A DNA stretch of 9,670 nt from Lentzea sp. (GCA_030146905.1 JASLAV010000524.1:1-9670), one strand, 5' to 3'; shown: positions 1 through 7,167, numbered from the stretch's first letter. The notes: a model not told the origin generated them from the sequence alone. Numbers and translations: made by a program.

Positions 1-62
1 GGGGTGGGGGTCCGCCAGGCGTGAGCCGGCGGGCCCCCAAGTATTACCCTCGCCAGTTGTGA
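1..62 (+). CDS. 3' end of an unidentified gene upstream of nuoB (partial)
   Basis: The frame ending in TGA at 60-62 is open back to the window edge. It encodes about 19 residues ending in APKYYPRQL. Its stop overlaps the GTG start of the next gene in GTGA (59-62), the same junction type used between the following genes, which is why I think it is real. A short open frame in GC-rich DNA is weak evidence by itself, and the tail is too short to assign. From the context it would be another subunit of the same complex-I-like operon. Confidence 0.4.
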   Translation, partial: GGGPPGVSRRAPKYYPRQL

Positions 63-469
63 CGGCTTCCGCTCGCCTGGAATGGGGCACCACCTACCAG
101 GTCACCGTGCTCGAACTCGGACTCGCCTGCTGCGGGGTCGAGGTGATGGCAGCTCTCGACCGCCTTCCCGACCTCGGCGTCACGCCGGTCGACGGCGCGG
201 GCGAGGCGCACGTCCTCGTCGTCTCCGGCACCGTCACGGACGTCATGTTGCCCGCTGTCCTCCGCAGTTACGAGGCCATGCCGGAACCCCGCTACGTGAT
301 CTCCGTCGGCGCCTGCAGCAACACCGGCGGCCCGTACTGGGATTCCTACAGCGTCACCAAGGGCATCGACCAGGCCCTGCCGGTCCACGTCGCCGTTCCA
401 GGCTGCCCGCCACGCCCCGAGGCGCTGCTCGAAGGCCTCAAGGCGCTGCACGGGCTGGTGAACGCGTGA
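59..469 (+). CDS. nuoB: NADH-quinone oxidoreductase subunit B-like protein (NuoB family)
   Basis: Small iron-sulfur subunit of a complex-I-like enzyme. In the family it carries cluster N2, which passes electrons to quinone at the membrane interface. All four expected cluster cysteines are visible: the tandem pair C24-C25 in GLACC, C86 in GACSN and C116 in PGCPPRPEAL, with near-normal spacing. The stretch MPEPRYVISVGACSN and the following GGPYWDSYSVTKG are classic NuoB. At 136 residues it is shorter than usual (160-220) because the N-terminal extension is missing. GTG at 59 is the only start in this frame inside the window and it overlaps the upstream stop. No good ribosome site is seen, so translation is probably coupled. 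The frame stays open to the window edge, so an earlier start outside is possible. It resembles actinobacterial second-copy (NuoB2-type) proteins more than the main NuoB. Confidence 0.88.
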   Translation: MTASARLEWGTTYQVTVLELGLACCGVEVMAALDRLPDLGVTPVDGAGEAHVLVVSGTVTDVMLPAVLRSYEAMPEPRYVISVGACSNTGGPYWDSYSVTKGIDQALPVHVAVPGCPPRPEALLEGLKALHGLVNA

Positions 470-1008
470 CGACCCCGAAGACAGCCTTCGGCCAGACCGT
501 CCACCACGTGGAGCTCGCCGGCTGGCTCACGACCGCGGCCGAGCTCCACCGCGACGGCTACGTCATGTTCGACTGGCTCGGCGTCGAGGACGCGGGCCGT
601 CCGGGTGCCGCCGGCCAGCGCCACGCGGTCTTCCTGCACGTCATCAACCCGGAGAAGCGCGAAGGCGTCATGTTGCGCACCGAGGTGACCACAGAGGACT
701 CCCTGCCCGGCGTCGCGCACCTCTGGAAGGGCGCGCGGTGGCACGAGCGCGAGGCCGCCGAGATGTTCGGCATCACCGTGGACGCCGAGACCGAGCACCT
801 GCTGCTGCCGGAGAGCTTCCAGGGCCACCCGCTGCGCAAGGACTTCGTGCTGGCCTCACGGGTCGTGCGCCCCTGGCCCGGCAGCCTGGAACCCGGCGAG
901 GACAACACGAGCGCCCCGAGCCGCCGCCGCACCGCACCGCCCGGCGTGCCCGACCCGTCCTGGGGCCCGCGCAGGGAAAGCGACAGTGAAGAGGAGCAGT
1001 CGTCATGA
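466..1008 (+). CDS. nuoC: NADH-quinone oxidoreductase subunit C-like protein (NuoC, 30 kDa family)
   Basis: 180-residue peripheral-arm subunit that in complex I holds NuoB and NuoD together; it binds no cofactor. The 30 kDa signature is clear at residues 92-103 ([12 protein letters not shown]), followed by PLRKDF at 122-127. The C-terminal 40 residues are rich in Pro, Arg, Ser and Glu and look disordered. The GTG start at 466 overlaps the nuoB stop in GTGA, and its TGA overlaps the next ATG in ATGA, so the three genes are tightly coupled. The frame is open well upstream of 466, but that stretch is antisense-like low-complexity Arg/Pro sequence and the family alignment begins near 466. No nuoD lies between this gene and nuoI, so a large subunit must be encoded elsewhere, probably upstream. 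Confidence 0.85.
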   Translation: MTTPKTAFGQTVHHVELAGWLTTAAELHRDGYVMFDWLGVEDAGRPGAAGQRHAVFLHVINPEKREGVMLRTEVTTEDSLPGVAHLWKGARWHEREAAEMFGITVDAETEHLLLPESFQGHPLRKDFVLASRVVRPWPGSLEPGEDNTSAPSRRRTAPPGVPDPSWGPRRESDSEEEQSS

Positions 1009-1457
1009 CGAACCTTCCACCGCGGTCAAGGGGCGTCATCGCGCTGCTGGACGCCAACTGCACGGTCTGCATGATCTGCGCCCGCGAATGTCCTGACTGG
1101 TGCATCCACATCACCAGCCACACCGAGACCGAGCAGCAGCCGGGCTCGGCGAGGCCGCGCAGCCGCAACGTGCTCGACCGGTTCGCGATCGACTACGGCC
1201 AGTGTCTCTACTGCGGCATCTGCGTCGAGGTCTGCCCGTTCGACGCCCTGCACTGGGCACCGGAGTTCGGCTATCCGGGAACGGGCTCGATCGAGGGCGA
1301 CGGCGCGGTCGCCGAGCTGGTCCACGAACGCGACGTGCTCGCCACGTGGGTAGAGAAGGTGCCACCGCCGCCACCGCTCGACCCGGCGGCCGAGGCCGCT
1401 CCGGAAACGACGGCAGGAACCGGACGCAGGCCTGGTTCGTTGAGGGGTAGGACGTAA
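1005..1457 (+). CDS. nuoI: NuoI-like 2x[4Fe-4S] ferredoxin subunit
   Basis: 150-residue iron-sulfur protein expected to carry clusters N6a/N6b, which relay electrons towards NuoB. Two CxxCxxCxxxCP motifs are present: C19/C22/C25/C29 and C67/C70/C73/C77. Between them are about 37 residues with a basic loop. After residue 118 comes a Pro/Ala-rich tail (a run of prolines near 120-124) with no recognisable fold. The ATG at 1005 overlaps the nuoC stop and has GAGGAG at 991-996, 8 bases upstream. The N-terminal amphipathic helix of standard NuoI is short here. The NuoB-NuoC-NuoI set without the NADH-binding subunits nearby suggests a second, NADH-independent complex-I-like or group-4-hydrogenase-like module, but upstream genes are needed to decide. 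Confidence 0.85.
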   Translation: MTNLPPRSRGVIALLDANCTVCMICARECPDWCIHITSHTETEQQPGSARPRSRNVLDRFAIDYGQCLYCGICVEVCPFDALHWAPEFGYPGTGSIEGDGAVAELVHERDVLATWVEKVPPPPPLDPAAEAAPETTAGTGRRPGSLRGRT

Positions 1458-1475
1458 AAACCCGGAGGCGGAACC

Positions 1476-2342
1476 GTGCACAAGCACTTCAACGGGTTGA
1501 AGACGGCCGTGTTGCTCGGCGGGATGAGCGCGCTGATCGTGCTGGTCAGCAGCTTGTTCGGCCGGATGGCACTGGTCATCGGCCTGGTGTTGGCCTTGGG
1601 CGTGAACGCCTACGCGTTCTTCAACTCCGACAAGATCGCACTGCGCGCGATGCGGGCGAGGCCCGTGTCGCAAGTGGAGCAACCCGTGCTGTTCGCGATC
1701 GTGCGGGAGCTGTCGCAGAAGGCGCGCCAGCCCATGCCCAGGCTCTATTTGAGCCCGACGGTCGCGCCGAACGCGTTCGCGACGGGCCGCAACCCGCGCA
1801 ACGCGGCCGTCTGCTGCACCACGGGCATCCTGGACCTGCTCGACGAACGGGAGCTGCGCGCGGTCGTCGGCCACGAGCTCGCGCACGTCTACAACCGCGA
1901 CATCCTGATCAGCTGCGTGGCCGGCGCGCTGGCCGGCGTGATCACGATGCTCGCGAACCTGGCCCTGCTGGCCGGGATCTTCGGCGGGGGAGACGACGGT
2001 GACGACGACGGCCCCGGCCCACTCGGCCTGCTGCTGATCGCGCTGCTCGGCCCGATCGCGGCCACGGTGGTGCGCCTGGCCGTGAGCCGGTCGCGCGAGT
2101 TCCAGGCCGACCAGTCGGGCTCGGAGCTCACCGGCGATCCGCTCGCGCTGGCGAACGCGTTGCGCAAGATCGAGCAGGGGACGCGGGCGGCGCCGCTCGC
2201 ACCGGAGCCGGAGGTGGTGTCGCAGAGCCACCTGATGATCGCGAACCCGTTCCGCTCGGGGGAGCAGTTCGCGAAGTGGTTCTCGACCCACCCGCCGATC
2301 GCCGACCGCATCCGCAGGCTCGAGGAGATGGCGCGCCGCTAG
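1476..2342 (+). CDS. htpX: Zinc metalloprotease HtpX (M48 family)
   Basis: 288-residue membrane-bound zinc endopeptidase, normal for HtpX, which degrades misfolded membrane proteins at the cytoplasmic face. Two transmembrane helices lie at about 9-26 and 32-49, and a second hydrophobic pair at about 144-168 and 182-203. The zinc site is HELAH at 133-137, with the third ligand in SREFQAD (E208). A Gly/Asp-rich acidic loop (169-180) separates the second helix pair. The GTG start at 1476 is set by GGAGG at 1464-1468, 7 bases upstream. The gene follows nuoI after only 18 bases, so it may be co-transcribed, though its function is unrelated. Its stop codon overlaps the rmlA stop on the other strand. 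Confidence 0.93.
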   Translation: MHKHFNGLKTAVLLGGMSALIVLVSSLFGRMALVIGLVLALGVNAYAFFNSDKIALRAMRARPVSQVEQPVLFAIVRELSQKARQPMPRLYLSPTVAPNAFATGRNPRNAAVCCTTGILDLLDERELRAVVGHELAHVYNRDILISCVAGALAGVITMLANLALLAGIFGGGDDGDDDGPGPLGLLLIALLGPIAATVVRLAVSRSREFQADQSGSELTGDPLALANALRKIEQGTRAAPLAPEPEVVSQSHLMIANPFRSGEQFAKWFSTHPPIADRIRRLEEMARR

Positions 2343-3211
2343 CGGACGCCCTGCGCCACGGCCATGAGGTACTCGCCGTACCCGGACTTGCCGAGCTTCT
2401 CGCCGAGCGCGTAGCACTCGTCCGCGGAGATGAAGCCCATGCGCAGCGCGATCTCCTCGGGACACGCGATGCGCACACCGGTCCGGTGCTCCAGCACCTG
2501 CACGAACTGCCCGGCCTCGAGCAGCGAGTCGTGCGTGCCGGTGTCGAGCCACGCGAACCCGCGGCCGAGGTCGACCAGCTGCGCCCGCCCCTCGCGCAGG
2601 TAGGCGAGGTTGACGTCGGTGATCTCCAGCTCGCCGCGCGGCGACGGCTTGAGGTTGCGGGAGATGTCCACCACGCCGTTGTCGTAGAAGTAGAGACCGG
2701 TGATCGCCCGGTTCGACTTCGGCTGCTTCGGCTTCTCCTCGATGGACAGCAGCTTCCCGGTGGCGTCCACCTCGCCCACGCCGTACCGCTCGGGGTCCTT
2801 GACCTGGTACCCGAACAGCACGCACCCGTCCAAAGAGGACGCGTGCTGCTGCAGCGTGGACGAGAAGCCGTGGCCGTAGAAGATGTTGTCGCCCAGCACC
2901 AGCGCCACGTCGTCGTCACCGACGAAGTCGGCACCGATGACGAACGCCTCCGCGAGCCCGTTCGGGGCGGCCTGCTCCGCGTAGGAGAAGGCCATGCCCC
3001 ACTGGGAACCGTCACCGAGCAGCCGCCGGAACAGCGGCAGGTCCGTCGGCGTCGAGATGACGAGCACTTCCCGGATGCCGGCCAGCATGAGCACCGACAG
3101 CGGGTAGTAGATCATCGGCTTGTCGTACACCGGCAGCAGCTGCTTGGAGACGGCCTGCGTGATCGGGTGCAGGCGCGTCCCACTGCCACCGGCGAGGACG
3201 ATGCCCTTCTC
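2339..3211 (-). CDS. rmlA: Glucose-1-phosphate thymidylyltransferase RmlA, start codon missing as sequenced
   Basis: Joins dTTP and glucose-1-phosphate to make dTDP-glucose, the first step to dTDP-rhamnose and other deoxysugars; cytoplasmic. Residue numbers assume a 290-residue protein, normal for the family. The nucleotide-binding loop GGSGTRLHP is at 8-16, [10 protein letters not shown] at 23-32, the metal-binding LGDN (D108) at 106-109, EEKP at 159-162, and ELEITDVN and WLDTGT further on. The reading frame is intact from KGIVLAGG to the stop, but the codon before Lys2 is GAG (3211-3209) where GTG or ATG is expected, and no start codon lies in frame upstream for at least 29 codons. The first in-frame start is GTG at 3130, which would remove the catalytic loop and give an inactive 263-residue protein. 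See the finding on base 3210. The stop overlaps the htpX stop in CTAG. Confidence 0.88.
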   Translation of the reverse strand, partial: EKGIVLAGGSGTRLHPITQAVSKQLLPVYDKPMIYYPLSVLMLAGIREVLVISTPTDLPLFRRLLGDGSQWGMAFSYAEQAAPNGLAEAFVIGADFVGDDDVALVLGDNIFYGHGFSSTLQQHASSLDGCVLFGYQVKDPERYGVGEVDATGKLLSIEEKPKQPKSNRAITGLYFYDNGVVDISRNLKPSPRGELEITDVNLAYLREGRAQLVDLGRGFAWLDTGTHDSLLEAGQFVQVLEHRTGVRIACPEEIALRMGFISADECYALGEKLGKSGYGEYLMAVAQGVR

Positions 3212-3699
3212 CGGTAGTTGGTGAACTGGAGGGCGATCCCGAAGTCGGAACTCTTGAGCAGGGCGATGACGTCCTGCAGGTGGTCCTTCTTCTTGCCGGA
3301 CACCCGCAGCTGGTCACCCTGGATCTGCGCCTGCACGCCCTTGGGCGCCTCGTCGCGGATCTTCTTGGCGATCTCCTTGGCCTTCTCCGACGAGATGCCC
3401 TGCACGAGGTTCCCCGTGACCTTGAACACCTTCCCGGACACCGCGGGCTCGCCCACCTCGAACGCCTTCATCGAGATGTTGCGCTTGACCAGCTTCTCCT
3501 GGAAGACGTCGATCGCAGCCTTGCAGCGCTCCTCGGTCTCGGAGGTGAAGGTGATCGCCTCCTCGCCGGCCCAGGCCACCGTGGTGTTGGTGCCCCGGAA
3601 GTCGAAGCGCGTGCTCAGCTCCTTGGCCGCCTGGTTGAGCGCGTTGTCGACCTCCTGCCGGTCCACCTTGCTCACCACGTCGAACGACGGGTCCGCCAC
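3112..3699 (-). CDS. yajQ: YajQ-family nucleotide-binding protein (DUF520), with read-through tail
   Basis: Small cytoplasmic protein of the YajQ family; some members bind cyclic di-GMP or nucleotides, and the role in actinomycetes is unclear. The family start [20 protein letters not shown] and RFDFRGT, and the family end LQFTNYR, are all present. From GTG 3699 to NYR it is 163 residues, the usual length. Normal YajQ stops there, but here the next codon is AGA (3210-3208) and translation runs on for 32 residues into the rmlA region in a different frame, giving an Arg/Ser/Cys-rich tail that ends at 3112. I regard the tail as non-native. The start is fixed by GGAGGAG 7 bases upstream and by homology; an open frame extends 10 codons further up to 3729 but lacks support. 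It was probably co-transcribed with rmlA through a 4-base overlap. Confidence 0.87.
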   Translation of the reverse strand: MADPSFDVVSKVDRQEVDNALNQAAKELSTRFDFRGTNTTVAWAGEEAITFTSETEERCKAAIDVFQEKLVKRNISMKAFEVGEPAVSGKVFKVTGNLVQGISSEKAKEIAKKIRDEAPKGVQAQIQGDQLRVSGKKKDHLQDVIALLKSSDFGIALQFTNYRRRASSSPVAVGRACTRSRRPSPSSCCRCTTSR

Positions 3700-3706
3700 G
3701 ACTTCA

Positions 3707-3713
3707 CTCCTCC
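3707..3713 (-). promoter_or_regulatory. Ribosome binding site of yajQ
   Basis: GGAGGAG on the minus strand, 7 bases before GTG 3699. It decides between this start and the longer open frame beginning at 3729. Confidence 0.8.
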
Positions 3714-3818
3714 ACGATCTCGGGGTCACAGCCAGCGTCGATGCTACTGGGGTACCCCGATTTGGGGGCTCCCGACGGGGTTATGTATTGTTCTGCCCGC
3801 ACCGTTACGGCGGTGTGG

Positions 3819-3899
3819 GGCGGGTTGCCCGAGCGGCCAATGGGAGCGGACTGTAAATCCGTCGCGAAAGCTACAGAGGTTCGAATCCTCTACCCGCCA
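3819..3899 (+). tRNA. tRNA-Tyr (GTA anticodon)
   Basis: 81-base class II tRNA. The acceptor stem is GGCGGGT (3819-3825) paired with ACCCGCC (3892-3898), with discriminator A at 3899. The anticodon loop CTGTAAA (3851-3857) carries GTA at 3853-3855 on a 5-bp stem. A long variable arm follows, and the T arm is AGAGG-TTCGAAT-CCTCT (3875-3891). CCA is not encoded. Its 3' end faces the integrase-bearing region, the usual arrangement for tyrosine-recombinase elements that use the tRNA 3' part as attachment site and restore the gene on integration. Confidence 0.95.
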
Positions 3900-3909
3900 C
3901 AGCAGTGCT

Positions 3910-3949
3910 GAAGGCCCTGTGACCAGGAAGTTCTGGTCACAGGGCCTTC
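3910..3949. terminator. Perfect 17-bp hairpin just after tRNA-Tyr
   Basis: Arms 3910-3926 and 3933-3949 are exact reverse complements with a 6-base loop (GAAGTT). Each arm contains CTGTGACCAG. There is no following T run, as is common in GC-rich actinomycetes. The simplest reading is the terminator of the tRNA transcript. It could instead be, or also serve as, part of the attachment region, because 15 bases of the left arm (3913-3927) recur exactly at 7418-7432 in the dyad array. Confidence 0.6.
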
Positions 3950-4272
3950 GTCGTGCTGTCCGGCTGCGTACGGCTCGATCCGGTCGGTTGCTGGTGTCTG
4001 TGCCGAATACGTGCCGAAGTCCGGCACGGCCACAGCCTCTAGTACCACCTCGCGCGACGGAATCTGTGCTGTCGGGTCTGGTCTGTGGCACGCCAACGTC
4101 CAGAAGGGTCCAGGTTGGGCTGGAAGAGTGCCACTCACTGTTACGTCCTAGCGAGGCATGCTTGATGCTAGATGGCACGCCCAAGCTCTGAGTACCGCTG
4201 CTGTCGCATGGACGTCCGCCTTCTCTGCTGGCCTGCATGTAGCACTAAGGCTTGCTGTGGTGATTAGCAGGT
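3950..4272. other. Non-coding left end of the element
   Basis: No convincing gene on either strand: open frames here are short and match no family I recognise. The stretch holds the GTGCCR repeat cluster (4000-4178) and, at its right end, the palindrome at the start of the pentapeptide gene. TGGCACGCC occurs twice, at 4086-4094 and 4173-4181. I see no clear promoter. The position between attL and the first element gene fits integrase and excisionase arm-site DNA. Confidence 0.5.
4000..4178. repeat. Cluster of six GTGCCR hexamers, possible integrase arm sites
   Basis: GTGCCG at 4000 and 4011, then its complement CGGCAC at 4022, start exactly 11 bases apart, about one helical turn. The related GTGCCA/TGGCAC follows at 4086, 4128 and 4173. 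The first two copies extend to GTGCCGAA. Fewer than one such hexamer would be expected by chance in this length. Arm-type sites of tyrosine integrases are short repeats flanking the core at such distances, but nothing here proves binding. Confidence 0.35.
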
Positions 4273-4286
4273 GTGAGCACACCTGC
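4267..4286. repeat. 20-bp palindrome over the start of the pentapeptide gene
   Basis: GCAGGTGTG-AG-CACACCTGC, 9-bp perfect arms with a 2-base centre. It covers the GTG start at 4273. It may be an operator for a dimeric repressor or an RNA hairpin hiding the start. No ribosome site of normal strength lies just upstream. Confidence 0.5.
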
Positions 4287-5514
4287 CCCGATATCCGGTA
4301 CGCCTGCGCCTGGATGCCAGGTGCCTGAGACCGTTTCAGCGCCCCCAATGCCACCACCCGCTACATGGAAGATGGTGGCGCTGGTCAGCGGCATCGTCCT
4401 GGCAACTGCGGCTGTGGTGGTGGCGCTGTGGTGGGCAGGGACTGCAGGGCTGAACGGAGACAAACTTGTCACCGCTCGGCTCGACGCTCTGCGCACTGGA
4501 CTCAGTATAGGCATTGGGGGAGGCGGAGCACTCGCTCTCTACCTTTCTTGGCGACGCCAACGCGCCGCCGAGATCGCCCTCACTCAAGCCGCCACGGCGC
4601 TCAGTCAAAAAGACCGCGACCATGATCACACTGAGGTTGACGCTCGCGAGCGACGCATTACGGATCTTTATATTAAGGCTGTTGAGCAAGTTGGTTCGGA
4701 TAAAGCCCCAGTTCGACTAGGTGGCTTCTACGCGCTCGAACGTCTCGCTCAAGACAATCCAACTCAACGTCAGACAATAGTTAATGTCCTCTGCGCCTAC
4801 CTGCGCATGCCATACTCCTTGCCTGGTGATCCACCACCTGACGATGCTGATGCAGCACTAATTGAGCTGCACCATGAACGACTCCAGGAGCTCGAAGTGC
4901 GCCTTGCCGCTCAACGCATACTGGCTCATCATCTCCGTCCCGGAAAAGATGCTGAAAGGCCTAGAATTACGTTCTGGTCTGATGTGGATCTCGATCTTAC
5001 GAATGCCACGCTGGTTGACCTTGGTTTCTATGGAATTGATGTTCGGTCCGCCAACTTCACTAAGGCGAGGTTATACGGAGAGACTTACTTCGACAATGCG
5101 CGCTTTAATGTATCGGCACGCTTCCGAGAAGTGCGATTCGATTCATTCGCCCAGTTTTCCGGCGCCTGGTTCAAGACTGCCATATTTGATCGTGCGGAAT
5201 TCATTAATGGTGCCGAATTCGACGGTGTCGAGTTTGTGAATAATTCGTCTTTTCTGGGTGTATGGTTCGTCGGGGATGACTGGCCTGTTTCGTTCAGAAG
5301 AGCCAAATTCTCTGGTGCTGTTATGTTTTTCGGTGCGCATTTTGCTGGAAATTGCTCATTTGAAGGCGTTCGTTTCCTTCGTGATGTGCACATTGGTCGT
5401 GAGCAGTTTTATGGAGGCGTTCCCCGCGAGTTGGAGGAGCTGCTGCCTTGGCCTGATGACACTGCTGAAATAGAGCTTAAGGGAACCGGTAAACATTTCG
5501 ATGTGCAAGACTAA
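4273..5514 (+). CDS. Pentapeptide-repeat membrane protein, likely cargo gene
   Basis: 413 residues. A Pro-rich N-terminus (1-32) is followed by a transmembrane helix at about 34-56 and a second hydrophobic Gly-rich segment at about 75-92. A charged linker leads into a conserved helical part with RERRITDLYIKAVEQ (126-140), GSDKAPVRLGG and LERLAQDNPTQRQTI, known from actinobacterial pentapeptide-repeat proteins. From about 235 to 378 there is a run of pentapeptides with Phe or Leu in the centre (for example NARF, REVRF, DRAEF, DGVEF, AKFSG), predicted to form a right-handed beta-helix. Function is unknown: some pentapeptide proteins mimic DNA and protect gyrase, but that is not supported here. 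The second half is clearly more AT-rich and less GC-biased at codon position 3 than neighbouring genes, a sign of recent transfer. The GTG start lies in a palindrome and has no strong ribosome site; ATG 4372 is an alternative. It converges on the integrase gene, 40 bases apart. Confidence 0.8.
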   Translation: MSTPAPISGTPAPGCQVPETVSAPPMPPPATWKMVALVSGIVLATAAVVVALWWAGTAGLNGDKLVTARLDALRTGLSIGIGGGGALALYLSWRRQRAAEIALTQAATALSQKDRDHDHTEVDARERRITDLYIKAVEQVGSDKAPVRLGGFYALERLAQDNPTQRQTIVNVLCAYLRMPYSLPGDPPPDDADAALIELHHERLQELEVRLAAQRILAHHLRPGKDAERPRITFWSDVDLDLTNATLVDLGFYGIDVRSANFTKARLYGETYFDNARFNVSARFREVRFDSFAQFSGAWFKTAIFDRAEFINGAEFDGVEFVNNSSFLGVWFVGDDWPVSFRRAKFSGAVMFFGAHFAGNCSFEGVRFLRDVHIGREQFYGGVPRELEELLPWPDDTAEIELKGTGKHFDVQD

Positions 5515-5554
5515 TCGAACTGCGATGCTGAGGTTCAGGTCCTGATGGCTTCAG

Positions 5555-6985
5555 TCAAGGCGACTTAAATGCCGCGACTGAACCGCCTAGTCCTTCCTGC
5601 ACGCTTCGAAGAGCTTCCTGCTCGCCCCCGTCGATACACTTCGCGTACTCGCGCAGCAGTACCGCGAGGCTGTGTCCTGCCCACTCAGCGACCCGCTTAG
5701 GTTCCTTGACGAGGTTGAGCCAAAACGTCACACAGGCATGCCGCAGGTCATACGGCCGCTTCGCCAATGGTCCAGCCGCGACATCCGGCGTGAAGGCGAT
5801 CCTCCGAGCGAGATCCCAGATCCGTCCATAGGTCGAGCTGCCAATCCGCCCACCACGCTCAGCCACGAACAGCAGCCCACGCGGCCCAATGCCGAACCTC
5901 TCGATGTGCTCGTAGAGGTAGAGAGCCAACTCCGGACACATCGGTACTGGCCGGCCAAAGCCGCGGTGCCGATGCTTGAGCTCACGCTCCTCATGCCGCT
6001 TGCCGCTGTCCGTCCACTCGCCACCCACCTCGGGCGCTGCGCCCTCAAGGTCAAGAACGCCCCACTCATGCACCTCCCAGCGCTGCGCATCCTCGTTCCA
6101 CACCTTCGGCGGAAGCCGCAGGTTGTAGAGCCTGACGTTTGAGGCCTCCTCAGGCCGAAGCGCCGCGAAGAACATCAACGCGAAGAACGCCACCAACTTG
6201 GCACCCGTACGGCCAGTGCCGCCCACCTCGCGAAGCACCGTGCGGAACTGGACCGGGTTCGCCACACAGCGGCGGTCGACCTCCTTGGCGACCGCCTTGT
6301 GCTTCTTGACCTTCACATCCTTCCAAGGGTTCTCGGACAACACGCCCACCTCGAAGGCGTACGCCAAGACGCTTCCGAACGTCGTTCGCCGCAGTCGGAT
6401 GGTGTCGTACGCAGCGCGTTGACCGTCGAGCTTCCGCTCGAACGCACTGACCACCTTCCGCAGGAAATCGGCGTCCAGCAGATCGGACACCTGCCGAGTG
6501 TTCTGCGACAGCCACCCGAGCGCCGCAGCAACATCGCTCGGGTGTTCCTGGCTACGGTGCTCCTTGTTGCAGTGGATGCGGATCGCACGGCGCAACACCT
6601 TGTGACGAGGACGCCCGCGGTCGGTCGCGATCATCGCTTCGGTGATCGGAGCAAGCGCGTCCGCAATGGACTTGCGGTGAGTAGGCGCAGCCTCGTCCCA
6701 CTTCATGTCCACGAACTTCGCCACCAGTTCGAACCAAGACATGGTCGACATGTCCGCAGTCTTCTCGCGAAGCTTGGACACAGGGCTGCCAGTCTCAACG
6801 CAGAACGCCTCACCCTTGCGTGACGCGATCACGAGTTCCGAACGGAAGCTGTCGGCTAGCGCCGCAGTCTTGAACTTCTCCTTGAACTGCTTCTTGTCGA
6901 CGGCCCAGCGAACCCAGTACGTCGTGGTTCGCGTGCCCTTGTAGACATCGGTGGCGTAGATCCGGACGTTGAAGCTCGCCTTCAT
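5555..6985 (-). CDS. int: Tyrosine recombinase / site-specific integrase
   Basis: 476 residues. It would catalyse integration and, with an excisionase, excision of the element at tRNA-Tyr. The N-terminal part (1-70) resembles an arm-binding domain; a SAM-like core-binding domain spans about 80-230 and the catalytic domain about 240-450. Catalytic residues: Arg277 in AALRPEEA, Arg415 in PYDLRHACVT, His438 in AEWAGHS and the nucleophile Tyr447 in LLREYAKCIDG. The first His of the HxxR box is Tyr (412), which is common in this actinobacterial integrase group. ATG 6985 overlaps the xis stop in ATGA; the frame is open to a TTG at 7000 but the overlap and homology favour 6985. It is transcribed towards attL, so it forms an operon with xis. 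Confidence 0.93.
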   Translation of the reverse strand: MKASFNVRIYATDVYKGTRTTTYWVRWAVDKKQFKEKFKTAALADSFRSELVIASRKGEAFCVETGSPVSKLREKTADMSTMSWFELVAKFVDMKWDEAAPTHRKSIADALAPITEAMIATDRGRPRHKVLRRAIRIHCNKEHRSQEHPSDVAAALGWLSQNTRQVSDLLDADFLRKVVSAFERKLDGQRAAYDTIRLRRTTFGSVLAYAFEVGVLSENPWKDVKVKKHKAVAKEVDRRCVANPVQFRTVLREVGGTGRTGAKLVAFFALMFFAALRPEEASNVRLYNLRLPPKVWNEDAQRWEVHEWGVLDLEGAAPEVGGEWTDSGKRHEERELKHRHRGFGRPVPMCPELALYLYEHIERFGIGPRGLLFVAERGGRIGSSTYGRIWDLARRIAFTPDVAAGPLAKRPYDLRHACVTFWLNLVKEPKRVAEWAGHSLAVLLREYAKCIDGGEQEALRSVQEGLGGSVAAFKSP

Positions 6986-7167
6986 GCCGCCACCCCACAA
7001 CCGTTGAACCAGTCGTCCACGTCGTTCCGATCGAATCGCAGCTGTCCGTTAGGCAGCCGCGAGAACTTCGGTGCCGTTTGCTTTGCGATCCACTCGTAGA
7101 GCGTCGAGCGAGAGATCTTGAACTCCTTGCAGAACTCGGCAACCGTCAGCAGTTCACGTCGGCGCAT
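6982..7167 (-). CDS. xis: Excisionase-type helix-turn-helix protein
   Basis: 61 residues. A MerR-like winged HTH of the excisionase class starts with LLTVAEFCKEFKISRSTLYEW (residues 6-26) and has the wing KFSRLPNGQLRF followed by DVDDWF. In such elements this protein binds near the att site and turns integrase towards excision; it may also act as a repressor. ATG 7167 has GGAGG 10 bases upstream; GTG at 7173 is a close alternative with shorter spacing. The open frame runs to 7248, but residues upstream of 7173 look non-coding. The stop overlaps the integrase ATG. The promoter should lie between 7168 and 7280, next to an inverted repeat and the dyad array. Confidence 0.87.
   Translation of the reverse strand: MRRRELLTVAEFCKEFKISRSTLYEWIAKQTAPKFSRLPNGQLRFDRNDVDDWFNGCGVAA

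Noticed and set aside
1026..2825. Long open frame on the minus strand opposite nuoI and htpX, running into rmlA
   Set aside because: Arg/His/Gln-rich low-complexity translation typical of an antisense shadow in GC-rich DNA; it overlaps three genes with clear family motifs.
3112..3211. Programmed frameshift producing a YajQ-RmlA fusion at the tandem AGA-AGG codons
   Set aside because: Rare tandem Arg codons could favour frameshifting, but a single base change restores two normal-length proteins with a typical overlap, which is simpler; no YajQ-RmlA fusion is known to me.
3749..3787. GGGGTACCCC palindrome and a possible TTGGGG / TATGTA promoter before tRNA-Tyr
   Set aside because: The spacing between the two boxes is only about 14 bases and the palindrome is short and GC-rich; a tRNA promoter must exist here but I cannot place it with confidence.
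5515..5554. Bidirectional terminator between the pentapeptide gene and int
   Set aside because: Only short complementary pieces (TCAGG-T-CCTGA and similar) are present, not a convincing hairpin.
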